DNA of 13,471 nucleotides, from contig JADNYV010000889.1 in NCBI GenBank assembly GCA_015501055.1, positions 1-13,471 on the forward strand. Reading direction: 5' to 3'. Below, in pieces: positions 1-7,743 of this stretch. How positions within the stretch are numbered: the first letter of the stretch is position 1; each line of letters opens with the position of its first letter. The notes under the pieces were generated by a model, which saw only the letters and a list, made by a program, of their open reading frames with translations, did no database searches and was not told where the DNA came from. This DNA is from Mucidula mucida. Taxonomy: Eukaryota > Basidiomycota > Agaricomycetes > Agaricales > Physalacriaceae. A program made the translations under genes and the position numbers.

Positions 1-243
1 CTAGCACCTCTATATCTTTATCGTCGTCTTCGTATCATAATCAAGCGGCCTCACCTCCCAGCGCGCCTTTTTCCAATCCACTACACGTCGAGCCTTCAGT
101 CGAGATAAAAGTAGTTCTCCCGCCCTTGACATTATCAAGCCCCGAAGCTCTTCGACGCCGTGCTCATTCCACTCTGGTTGACACGTTTCGGATACACGTA
201 CTCAGTGAACTGAAGACTCGACTTCCTCAGGGAGGTTACTATC
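1..243. other. Left-edge non-coding stretch
   Basis: No convincing coding frame or RNA gene is visible. The stretch is pyrimidine-rich in places and lies directly upstream of the first candidate start codon at 244, so it may be that gene's promoter and 5' leader. The window edge prevents more. Confidence 0.4.
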
Positions 244-844
244 ATGGATCGTCCAAGCATGCTTTGTCGTAATTTGGATGCCATGGCTAGAATCACATCC
301 GAGACGGGGGTCGTCCAGCGTGAAGACGAGACTTATTTCCCGCCCCCATGTCGCCCTTACAACCTGGAGAAGACGACGCCGAAAACCGATGCAGAGGGAG
401 CTCCATCCAATACGTTCGACGACCACATATATGGACTCGTCCAACCGCCCAGCAGATACCCGATGCCTCGAAAATCTTTCCCCAGATGATTTGTACAAAT
501 ACGAGTCACTGTCTTCCATATGCGATCTACTCCGGCAGCTGCTTGTCGTATCAGAGGCCCAGAAAGAGCATAGGGCGGACGAGGTGAAGCAGAGTGATGA
601 CCTTCTGGAAACACGGACGAGAAGGCGGGCCTGGGGCAACAAGGCGCTTCACGTCCCCTCTGTGCGTGATGTGGATGTTTTCCTAGCCACGCCGGCCATA
701 AACTCGCCGCTCCGTCGGGTCATGTGGACCTTAGAGGAGTGCGAATACGTTCCAGCATCGAGTGAAGTGGAGCCGGAGATGAGCGATGAGTATGAGTACG
801 ATGACGACGAAGACGAAGATGGCACTACTCAGTGGTTTAAGTAA
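244..844 (+). CDS. Hypothetical acidic-tailed protein, frame broken once
   Basis: I do not recognise this protein. Two overlapping frames look coding in turn. From ATG 244 the first frame has ordinary composition up to about 460, then stops at 489. The second frame is Arg-rich and unnatural before about 440 but looks like protein afterwards: SPDDLYKYESL, a Leu-rich helix SICDLLRQLLVV, then an acidic tail at 781-825 with runs of Asp and Glu (YEYDDDEDEDG) before the stop at 842-844. The simplest reading is one gene of about 200 residues with a single-base frame change near 455-465, or an intron I could not place with good GT-AG sites and matching phase. The other possibility is a 188-residue protein from ATG 278. 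No domain, signal peptide or membrane segment is visible. The acidic tail resembles those of nuclear or chromatin-associated proteins, but that is only composition. Confidence 0.35.
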
Positions 845-993
845 ACGACCAATTATTTTTGGCGACGTTCGGGAGTACGCGTTTGAATGATACTAGTAGA
901 CGATGACAAGTAAGACGAGTTAAAGGCCTCAGGCGCGCACGATACCACATTTATAAGCTCAGTGTTGGACGAGTCTCGCCATCAGTATTTACT
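845..993. other. Spacer between two hypothetical genes
   Basis: This spacer separates the stop of the plus-strand hypothetical gene from the stop of the minus-strand candidate, so it would be a shared 3' region between convergent genes. No repeat or RNA gene is visible. Confidence 0.4.
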
Positions 994-1376
994 CTACCCG
1001 CCCGGGAGCGTGGTTGTTCCCAGGACATACACGTGGTGGGCATCAGAGGACACACCGAGGTCCAAGTTCATACGCACCGTGAAGATGGGCTGATGACATA
1101 ATACTGACATTGCTATCTTCTTACCATCGCCTCTTCGACCAGCGTGTTTCCCTCCCAGTCGAATACGATTGAAATTTGCGCCGCCAGCGTCATAGTAGCT
1201 GCACCGCTATTGCTCCCCGTCATACGGAGATTCCGTATCCCCACGCTTGACTGCGAGTCCATAATTCTAGGACTCCACTTTCACCGTAAGTAGCCCGTCG
1301 TTGTCAGGCAAAATGGTGCATGTACTTACCTGGTTTCACCATCTGCAGAGCCCCACTTCAGGCCCCAAGGGCGCAT
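994..1376 (-). CDS. Possible small spliced hypothetical protein (3 exons)
   Basis: No long ORF is present here, but splicing on the minus strand gives a protein-like sequence. Exons: 1376-1330, 1266-1125 and 1089-994. Intron 1 (1329-1267, 63 nt) has a consensus donor CCAG/GTAAGT and a TAG acceptor, and phase is kept. Intron 2 (1124-1090) has donor GTAAGA and a CAG acceptor but is only 35 nt, short even for basidiomycetes; without it the frame ends 12 nt later at TAG. The product is about 94 residues: MRPWGLKWGSADGETR, then a stretch with GIRNLRMTGSNSGAATM and ISIVFDWEGNTLVEEAM, then PIFTVRMNLDLGVSSDA and HHVYVLGTTTLPGG. Alternating hydrophobic residues suggest beta strands; there is no Cys, signal peptide or membrane segment. 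The frame stays open upstream of the ATG to about 1419, after a possible TAG acceptor, so a further 5' exon is possible. Family unknown. It starts only about 100 nt from the F-box gene on the other strand, so the two would be divergent and share a promoter or overlap at their 5' ends. Confidence 0.35.
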
Positions 1377-1414
1377 CTCATCTTGGACCCTGTTCACCTC
1401 GATTCTCCTCGTAG

Positions 1415-1470
1415 GTGCGTCTACAGCTCTGCGCTATGCGACATCTTCTGTGACTAATGCCAATCCCCAG
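1415..1470 (+). other. Likely 5'-UTR intron of the first F-box gene
   Basis: The sequence GTAG/GTGCGT at 1411-1420 fits a donor, CTAAT at 1455-1459 fits a branch site and CCCCAG at 1465-1470 fits an acceptor. The intron would be 56 nt. An exon ending at 1414 would finish with an in-frame TAG relative to the F-box frame, so the upstream exon is probably untranslated and the first ATG after the splice (1480) is the start. Confidence 0.5.
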
Positions 1471-1479
1471 TCCGTCGAA

Positions 1480-3057
1480 ATGCCGGAAACGGCATCGCCT
1501 CAGCCTTCCCTCCAAGAAGCAGCAGTCTTCCTTCAGCAGCTCTCCGAGTTTGAGAGTCGCGTCACTCCAATCCGCGTCGACGAGCTCTTGTCCTCCAACG
1601 ATCCCCCACTCGATGCAGAGCTGAACGAATTCCAGCTCTTCCGAGTGCAGTCTCCCGCGATCCTAGCCCATCTCGATGCAAAGATCACGCAGGCGCATGA
1701 CATGCTGCAGCGCTTCATACGAGCGCGAGAGCATGCAGAGGCTCGTCTGCATGACACCGAAGTACTCGCACATCCCATCAGACGCGTCCCCGCCGAACTC
1801 CTTTCCAAGATATTCCTCCATTGTCTTCCCAAATGGGTCGACGGGACCCGCACCGTGCCTGAATACGACAGTATGCATCCCGGTCATCCCCCGTGGACAC
1901 TGTCTCAAGTGTGCGGCCGATGGAGACGTCTATCCCTCTCTCTTCCCGAGCTATGGTCTCGACTTAATGTTGTCCTTCGGCTGCATAAAAATCATATTAC
2001 ACCACAACAATGTGTTTATAAAACATCCTTATTTCTGGAGCGCTCTGGAAACCACCCCTTGTCTGTCTACTTATCGCCAGCTTCCCGTACCAATTGTTTT
2101 GTCATGCACCCCGTCCTCCCGGTGCTCCAAGCTAGCAGCTCTCGCTGGCGGCAACTCCGGTCCAGCATGTACATGGCTGATATGATTTCGCTCGAGGGTC
2201 ATCCCTTCCCTTTGCTTGAAGTGATCGTGGTGCAGCACTTGGATGATACTGGAATCGCAAATGCATTTCGATCAGCGCCAAATCTCCGGATTTTCATCTC
2301 TGATCCAGGGACGCAGGCGCTCAAATTTGTGACTGTGCCCTACCCCAAGTTATTGTGCGGGCAATTTCATGATGATCTGTCGTCGCGCTCTGTAGCAAGC
2401 CTGCGAAAGATGACCGAACTCCGTTACCTGCGTTTCGAGCTGGGGCCTTCGCAGCGTTCAGAAGTTGGAGAAAATGATATCTTCCTCCCTCGACTTCTCC
2501 GTCTCGATGTATCAGACTCTCCTGGCGGGGAGCCCGATTTATTGGCTTCTTTCCTAGAGCGACTGAAGACGCCGATTCTTTCAGAGCTCTCCATTACTCA
2601 TACCAATTCAATCATGCTGTTTCCAGCATTCCATCCCGCCACAGAATCCCTGACTACGCTCACCGTTAATGGCGACATGGGTTCTCACCGGAACAACACC
2701 CGTTATCTCTTGCAATTCCTGGCTCGCGTTCCCACCGTCACTTCCCTAAAGATAGTCGGCAAGTCCATTACGTCGGAATTTCTGGTTGGCTTGACGGTTG
2801 CATCAAAGAGAGAATCCGTTCTGCCTTGTCTTCGGTCTCTGGACATATCTGAGTGTGACTGTCCCGTGAAGACCATCCCGCCAAAGCTCTTTTGGGCCAT
2901 GTTCGAGTCGCGCTTGCCCAGAGTGCAAGGTACCCCGACTCCTGGTGCGATCTTGGAAGAGATCCGCGTACCACGACGGCTGGACAATGTTGTCGATAAG
3001 CGCTGGAGAGCCATACAGCGCAAAGCGAAAGGTCGGGTGGTCGGAGGTGGTGATTGA
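1480..3057 (+). CDS. F-box protein (Agaricomycete family)
   Basis: This is an intact, single-exon coding region of 525 residues from ATG 1480. An earlier in-frame GTG at 1450 lies inside the likely 5' intron and is not a eukaryotic start. Residues about 30-55 contain the family signature VDELLSSNDPPLDAEL, followed by a helical, probably coiled-coil segment (about 62-95: HLDAKITQAHDMLQRF). The F-box-like domain is at about 98-163: HPIRRVPAELLSKIFLHCLP, then PWTLSQVCGRWRRL and LPELWSRL. The rest (about 165-525) is a Leu-rich region with irregular repeats such as LLRLDVSDSPGG and CLRSLDISECD, typical of F-box/LRR-like proteins. F-box proteins bind Skp1 and bring substrates to SCF ubiquitin ligases; the target here is unknown. 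The partial gene at the right end of the window is a clear paralogue with the same order of segments. The family call is firm; the function of this member is inference. Confidence 0.92.
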   Translation: MPETASPQPSLQEAAVFLQQLSEFESRVTPIRVDELLSSNDPPLDAELNEFQLFRVQSPAILAHLDAKITQAHDMLQRFIRAREHAEARLHDTEVLAHPIRRVPAELLSKIFLHCLPKWVDGTRTVPEYDSMHPGHPPWTLSQVCGRWRRLSLSLPELWSRLNVVLRLHKNHITPQQCVYKTSLFLERSGNHPLSVYLSPASRTNCFVMHPVLPVLQASSSRWRQLRSSMYMADMISLEGHPFPLLEVIVVQHLDDTGIANAFRSAPNLRIFISDPGTQALKFVTVPYPKLLCGQFHDDLSSRSVASLRKMTELRYLRFELGPSQRSEVGENDIFLPRLLRLDVSDSPGGEPDLLASFLERLKTPILSELSITHTNSIMLFPAFHPATESLTTLTVNGDMGSHRNNTRYLLQFLARVPTVTSLKIVGKSITSEFLVGLTVASKRESVLPCLRSLDISECDCPVKTIPPKLFWAMFESRLPRVQGTPTPGAILEEIRVPRRLDNVVDKRWRAIQRKAKGRVVGGGD

Positions 3058-3399
3058 TTGTTAAAACGGTTTGCACACTTTATATGAGACTACTTGATCT
3101 ACACGTTTGACAAGCATCGGACGCGTCTGTACTATGTTTTCTGTCATACCATATTCTCAACCTTGCACCTCGCCTCAGTCCCGCCATGGCCTTACCCTTG
3201 GTTCTATATCACCAAATTCGTACTATCACGTTCGCGCCTGATCATAGCTTCTTGTCTTCGAGGTCTGGACTCGCTCGTCTTGCGAGTTGGAACGTCAGCC
3301 TGATTGAACTTCTTTGTGATAGGCGCCCACCTGTATGACCCATGACACCAAACCGCATTTTTCTATCTCCCATACTCCCCCAGGCTCATCCCTCGCAGG
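3058..3399. other. Intergenic: 3' end of F-box gene and promoter of next gene
   Basis: About 340 nt separate the F-box stop from the next start codon. A 69-codon open stretch at 3094-3303 has no ATG at its head and no recognisable features, so I treat it as untranslated. A pyrimidine-rich tract around 3358-3382 (TTTTTCTATCTCCC, ACTCCCCCAGG) just upstream of ATG 3400 is typical of a fungal transcription start area. I see no TATA box. Confidence 0.5.
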
Positions 3400-4619
3400 A
3401 TGCAACATACTACGAAAAGGGACATGTTCGCCGACTTGGCTCAGGATGCTCTAGCCACCATACCGCTGCCACAGAAAGAGACCTCTGGAGATGAAATTGT
3501 TATCAGCGACTTCGCATTCATAGGATCCTACAATTGGAAGGAAAGCGAGGAGCCAACGATCATTGTCCCAGGTACGCGCACTTGATAATCCCTCTCCAAA
3601 TCATCCATCAATCTCAGAACACTTGAAGGATCTCCGCGTATCTGGCGCCAATCGCCTGAGGCTCAGGCCACCCCGTTTACCGTCGGAAACGACAAAGGAT
3701 TCCACATCACAGACCACAACGGACATCGTCTTCCCTCTACGCCTCTTCTCCCCATCCTGCTTGTGGTTCCGCCAAGTTCATTTGACTGCGACTACGTTAT
3801 GGATCGAAACAGTCTGCGCAAGCTCCTCGGCTGGGTTAAAGGATTGAAAGAAGGATTCCGGATCGACTGCGAGATCATTGGGCGCACGATCTTATGCAGT
3901 CGGTGGGAGGAGAGGACGAGGATGGCGGCGAACAGGGACAGCTATGGCGTTGGCCTGGTCGAGCGCTTGACTGAGCTCGCGCCAGGATGTGAAGAAAGTG
4001 CGGAAGGAAATCATCGGATTGTGACATACGTGCGTCTCGCGCGCTGCGCCTTTTCATACTAGCCTTACTCGACTTGACTTACTCGTAGAATATGGGCGGC
4101 ATGAAGCTTGTCGTCCGATTTGAGGTCGACGGATGTATCCTCGAAGATATCGGTAGCGAACAAACTTCTATGCCCACCAGCTCCTCCACCTCTCCGTCAT
4201 CAGATACCGCACCCGGGCCGGTCACCATCGTGAGCGGAGGCGCCGTTGTACCAGACTCGTCTATCATCGAGATCTCTTCCAAGAAACAGGGCGTCCCGGG
4301 GAGCTGGCGGAAGCGGTACGAGCAGATGTTTTTTTCGCAGACGCCAGCCATCTACGTCGGTACACATACGAACGGCAACTTCACCTCGATCACCAAGAAG
4401 GACCATGCGGGAGTTGACTATTGTGCGCCAGAATATGCAGCCAAATCTAAGGCAGCTCTGCGTCGCCATGACGGAATATTCGCAATCGCTTGTTGGATGC
4501 ACACAAAAGGGTTAGTTGGTGGTGCAAGGATTCACCAGTTGAAGGTGTACGAAATCGTGGAAGAAGGAATGGGCTTACCAGAGAAGTATCACGTACTGTT
4601 CCAGGACGTGCCAAAATAG
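3400..4619 (+). CDS. Conserved Agaricomycete protein, often mislabelled GGPP synthetase
   Basis: Three exons: 3400-3571, 3629-4029 and 4089-4619, giving 367 residues. Intron 1 (3572-3628, 57 nt) splits a Gly codon and ends in AAG. Intron 2 (4030-4088, 59 nt) has donor GTGCGT and acceptor TAG. Both joins keep the frame and restore the family pattern. Landmarks in order: ISDFAFIGSYNW followed by EEPTIIVPGSPRIW (about 35-65); TPFTVGNDKGFHITDHNGHR and PLLPILLVV (about 70-105); YVMDRNSLRKLLGWV and FRIDCEIIGRTIL (about 110-145); HRIVTYNMGGMKLVVRFEVD (about 180-200); a Ser/Thr-rich linker; SWRKRYEQMFFSQTPAIYVG; and a C-terminal VYEIVEEGMGLPEKY. This pattern is common in Agaricomycetes, where members are often named geranylgeranyl pyrophosphate synthetase. 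I see no DDxxD metal-binding motif that such an enzyme requires, so that name is not supported. No signal peptide or membrane segment. Function unknown. It converges on histone H3, with about 290 nt between the stops. Confidence 0.88.
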
Positions 4620-4911
4620 ATTCGGGATGTTACTTCGTACAAAGGGAGCGAGCTATATTCAGATGTGCTCCTTTGCTACAGCATAAGTCGTATGTCCGAT
4701 ATGTACTTGGCAGGTATTTGGTAGATCTATCCAGTGCTTACCGCAATGCTTGTATCAATCTCGGTTGCATAGGTCGTACATTACGGAGACATGTCGCCTA
4801 GGGATAATAATGTTCTTACAGAGTAGTACATGGTGATGACCAGGCAAACAGATCTAATCATATACTAAAACACAGAGATAGAAACATAGATAGAAAAGTT
4901 CGACGGCGCGC
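4620..4911. other. Convergent 3' region
   Basis: This stretch lies between the stop of the plus-strand conserved gene and the stop of minus-strand histone H3, so it holds both 3' untranslated regions and terminators. No gene, repeat or RNA is visible. Confidence 0.5.
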
Positions 4912-5593
4912 TTAGGAACGCTCCCCACGGAGACGCCTAGCGAGGGCAAGGTCCTTGGGTTGATACAAAGGCGTGTCAGCTGAAATCCTACGAGGCAACA
5001 CAGGCTACATGGTGACCGCTTAGCGTGGATGGCAGCCAAGTTGGTGTCCTCAAAGAAGAGACGAGGTACGCCTCGGCGGCTTCCTGCAAGGCCATGACCG
5101 CGGACGACTGGAAACGCAGGTCGGTCTACGGCAGACATCAGCACAGCGCGCGCTCCGTTGAACGAAAAACATACCTTGAAATCCTGCGCAATCTCACGAA
5201 CGAGACGCTGGAAGGGAAGCTTCCTGATGAGGAGCTCCGTCGACTTCTGGTACCGACGAATTTCACGGAGAGCGACAGTTCCAGGGCGGAACCTATGAGG
5301 CTTCTTCACACCACCAGTTGCGGTCTATAATCGGAGAAATGACGTCAGACGATGGCGGAGAGGGCGGGATGCCGACGACGTACCGCGGCGGTCTTGCGCG
5401 CGGCCTTGGTGGCGAGCTGCTTACGAGGAGCCTTCCCTGTACAAGGCGGGTAAGCATTTGATGCGAATAAAATAATATCGGAACGTGCCTCCAGTGGATT
5501 TACGGGCGGTTTGCTGCGCACGACGACGACGACGGCGTTAGCAACGGCGGCGACAACGCGAAGAGGCAGGAAGCTGACCTTGGTACGGGCCAT
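4912..5593 (-). CDS. H3: Histone H3, 3' third damaged
   Basis: Core nucleosome protein; identity is certain from [66 protein letters not shown] and, at the end, [16 protein letters not shown]. Exons on the minus strand: 5593-5579, 5513-5489, 5436-5384, 5324-5175, 5125 to about 5009, and 4963-4912. Introns: 5578-5514 (65 nt), 5488-5437 (52 nt, GC-AG), 5383-5325 (59 nt), 5174-5126 (49 nt, GTATGT...TAG) and about 5008-4964 (donor GTAGCC, branch CTGAC). The modifiable tail lysines K4, K9, K14 and K27 are present. Exon 3/4 splicing gives KTAATATGG, one residue longer than usual between K27 and G33. Three problems follow: one base is missing near 5056 (before [13 protein letters not shown]), one near 5017 (between the KR and VT codons), and the last acceptor reads GTA instead of an AG at 4964-4966. 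As written, translation leaves the H3 frame near residue 103. Either this is a decaying extra H3 copy or the assembly has single-base errors. No H4 gene lies beside it. Confidence 0.93.
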
Positions 5594-6291
5594 GGGCGAA
5601 AAATAAGGTCTATGCGACGAGCTGCGGTGTCGAAAAGGCAAGCGGCGGGCGGGGGATGCTTGTGGACGGGAAGAAAGAGATGCGAGGGCAAGCATCCAGC
5701 GTTGCTTGAAACCCCCCACAACAAACGCCCCTCTTTCTCACGCTCGTGCCATTTGGATTTCCTGCCGTTTGTACTCTGGAACTTTGCTCGTGATGTTTTC
5801 TGTGCTCCCTCGGCCCGTTTTCTCTCAATTTTTTTCAGCAATTCGTTTTCGATATGCGTTCGCTATAGTATGCCATTTTCTACGTATTTTTAGGTGGCCA
5901 GGATGGGCAGCAGGAGAGCAGGTCGTTTTGAATGCTCCGTCACTCGGAAGTTTCCTTTTTGGGACTCCTACACAGCCACGTCTTTTTCTGGGCTCTTCCT
6001 CGATCAGTCGAGGTGATTGCGCCACCGCGATTTGACTCATGGGCTTAGAGTCGGTGCCGGCATGACCGACTGGCCCTTAGGAATATAGGCCGCTCTAGCG
6101 TCATGATTCAGCATATTATTGGCGATGTAGATTCATATGCAAGCGCTGTTGTCAACGGGGCCAATAGTCTGTGAACTGGCAGGCGATAATTGCCCCAGCG
6201 TGGTATATAATTATTTAACTGTTCTTGTTCGAAGGAGAATACAACTAAGAACTAAGCTGGCTATGAATAGAGGAATACAGTCCAAAAATGT
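5594..6291. other. Histone H3 upstream region and 3' flank of glycoprotein gene
   Basis: About 700 nt hold the H3 promoter (transcription leftwards) and the downstream region of the glycoprotein gene. No H4 reading frame is present in any frame, although fungal H3 genes are often paired divergently with H4. A TGACTCA site (6033-6039) matches the bZIP/Gcn4-AP-1 consensus, but it is about 440 nt from the H3 start and could be chance. Open stretches at 5612-5893, 5706-6035 and 6137-6499 have no protein-like features; the last is antisense to the glycoprotein's final exon. Confidence 0.5.
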
Positions 6292-7539
6292 TCAACGAAT
6301 GCGTGGCTTCAACAGCAAAACAGCGGCAAATACGAGCAAAAACAAAGAATTAAACGCGACCAAAGAAGGCGCAGCGTCACTGTCATCGGAACCTGAGCCC
6401 GATGAGCCCGAAGTCGAGGTGGACCCATTCCCTGAAGTCGACGATGTGTCCGACAAATCGCGAGGCGCGTACTCCGAAGGCACCGTGAGTACAATGTAGT
6501 CGAAATCTACGAATCTTCAATAGAGGTTTTGCGTAGAGAAGAAAGCACGGACCGAAAAACGACTGGTTCACTCCAGCCAGATTCTCCACTTTGAGCGTAT
6601 GCACCGAGTCGTCGAGGTTGGACGCAAAGTACTTGATAGTCGGCTGCTGCTCCTCGCACGTCTGTCCAAACGCGCCGCCACATCCAGAGGTCGCGTTGAA
6701 CGTCTGCGCGGTGTCGTTGTCCAAATACACATTATACTCTCGGTGGTCGTTCTTCTTGTCTCCAAAAAGGTATATAGCGGAAGCTACAGAATCGAATTCA
6801 GTAAACATGGTCATCGAAAGACATATCTAACAAACCTTGAAAATTGAGAGTGAAGGAAGCAAGATCGCCATTGGTATAGGTCGTGCCTCCGCCGCTAAAG
6901 TTACCAGACGAATTGCTGTCCCATTCGCCAGAGTAAGTGATGGAAGGATCGGTCTCTTCAAGGGTCTTGTTGGATGTAGTCGCACTAGAACAGTTTCAGT
7001 TGCGTACTACCCTAAGGACAGCCACATACCCTGCAGGTGCCATTTGAACCGTCATGTACAGGAAATCAAATAGGAAAGCGTTCCCGCCCTCGTCCCCGTC
7101 CAATTTACCGAGGTTTTTGAGCGTCAAGGTGTGATTCGTGTACGCCAGCTTGTCCGTGCTATAGAGCAGATAGGGCGTCGTCCCGTTCTCCGCAGCATAA
7201 GCAGACAGCGTGGTCTTGTTGTCGTCTATGTCGACCTCAAATGATCCATATTCTGGTCCTGCCATGCCGTAGACGTAGATAGCTGGGCCTAAAACTCGTC
7301 GTTAAGCTCCAAGACAGAAGGACGATACTGCAAGACAACGTACCAGTGAAATTCAGGCTGATAGACGCGTCAACCTGTTCCGTTCTGTGGTATGTGCCCA
7401 GCCACCAAGGAGTGGTTTCCAGGTTGACATCGGCACTGAACGGGTCTGGCGTCACCCAAGGCGCCTGGTCGGGAGAGTAGGAGAGGATGCTGTCGAAATC
7501 GTCGACGGAGACATTCACGTTCACGGCGGAGGCGTCCAT
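6292..7539 (-). CDS. Two-domain glycoprotein with Ser-rich stalk and C-terminal anchor
   Basis: Five exons on the minus strand: 7539-7344, 7288-7030, 6984-6836, 6783-6553 and 6506-6292, giving 349 residues. The four introns (55, 45, 52 and 46 nt) all have GT-AG ends and all joins keep the frame, which supports the model strongly. Domain 1 (about 8-150) runs VNVSVDDFDSILSYSPDQAPW, FTGPAIYVYGMAGPEYGSF, NHTLTLKNLGK and FLFDFLYMTVQ. Domain 2 (about 155-285) repeats the plan: DPSITYSGEWDSN, FQASAIYLFGDKK, HTLKVENLAG and FFDFDYIVLTVPSEYAP. This is the galactose-binding-like beta-sandwich seen in many Agaricomycete membrane proteins. A Ser/Gly-rich stalk (SDTSSTSGNGSTSTSGSSGS) follows, then a hydrophobic segment (LVAFNSLFLLVFAAVLLL) four residues from the stop. 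About ten N-glycosylation sequons and one Cys pair in domain 2 fit an exposed protein. Odd points: there is no N-terminal signal peptide at ATG 7539 and no cytoplasmic tail, so it may be GPI- or tail-anchored. Ligand unknown. Confidence 0.9.
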
Positions 7540-7743
7540 GGTGGTCTCTTGTCAAGCCTTGAAATAAACTCGCGCCAAGCCATGCTTGAAACGTGATGAC
7601 GCCTATTACCTCCGTCGGCAAACTCCGCCAGCTTGAAAGTCCCGTTGCCTGCAGGAGTTACAAGAGGATTGGGCTTCAAGTAGCATTGTTATACAATAAG
7701 TATCAGAGAATTCTAAAGACTGGTATTCGTAAGGGACCTCGGA
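7540..7743. other. Promoter of glycoprotein gene and 3' flank of F-box gene
   Basis: Only 204 nt lie between these two minus-strand genes. An in-phase upstream open stretch exists on the minus strand (about 7680-7603, reading NPLVTPAGNGTFKLAEF) with a GTAATA donor and an AAG acceptor just before ATG 7539. It has no ATG of its own and no signal-peptide character, so I did not add it to the gene. Confidence 0.35.

Noticed and set aside
202..642. Minus-strand ORF of 146 codons
   Set aside because: Ser/Arg/Cys-rich, shadow-like composition opposite the plus-strand hypothetical gene, and no recognisable domain.
3094..3303. Short plus-strand ORF after the first F-box gene
   Set aside because: It does not begin with ATG, has no domain and lies where the 3' UTR and next promoter are expected.
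3400..4619. Functional call as geranylgeranyl pyrophosphate synthase
   Set aside because: No aspartate-rich DDxxD motif and no prenyltransferase pattern; the name is inherited labelling.
5515..5545. CGA/CGT trinucleotide run
   Set aside because: A short simple repeat inside histone intron 1; no sign of a functional element.
6137..6499. Plus-strand ORF of 120 codons
   Set aside because: Its second half is antisense to the glycoprotein's last exon; the acidic sequence is the mirror of the Ser-rich stalk, and there is no independent support.
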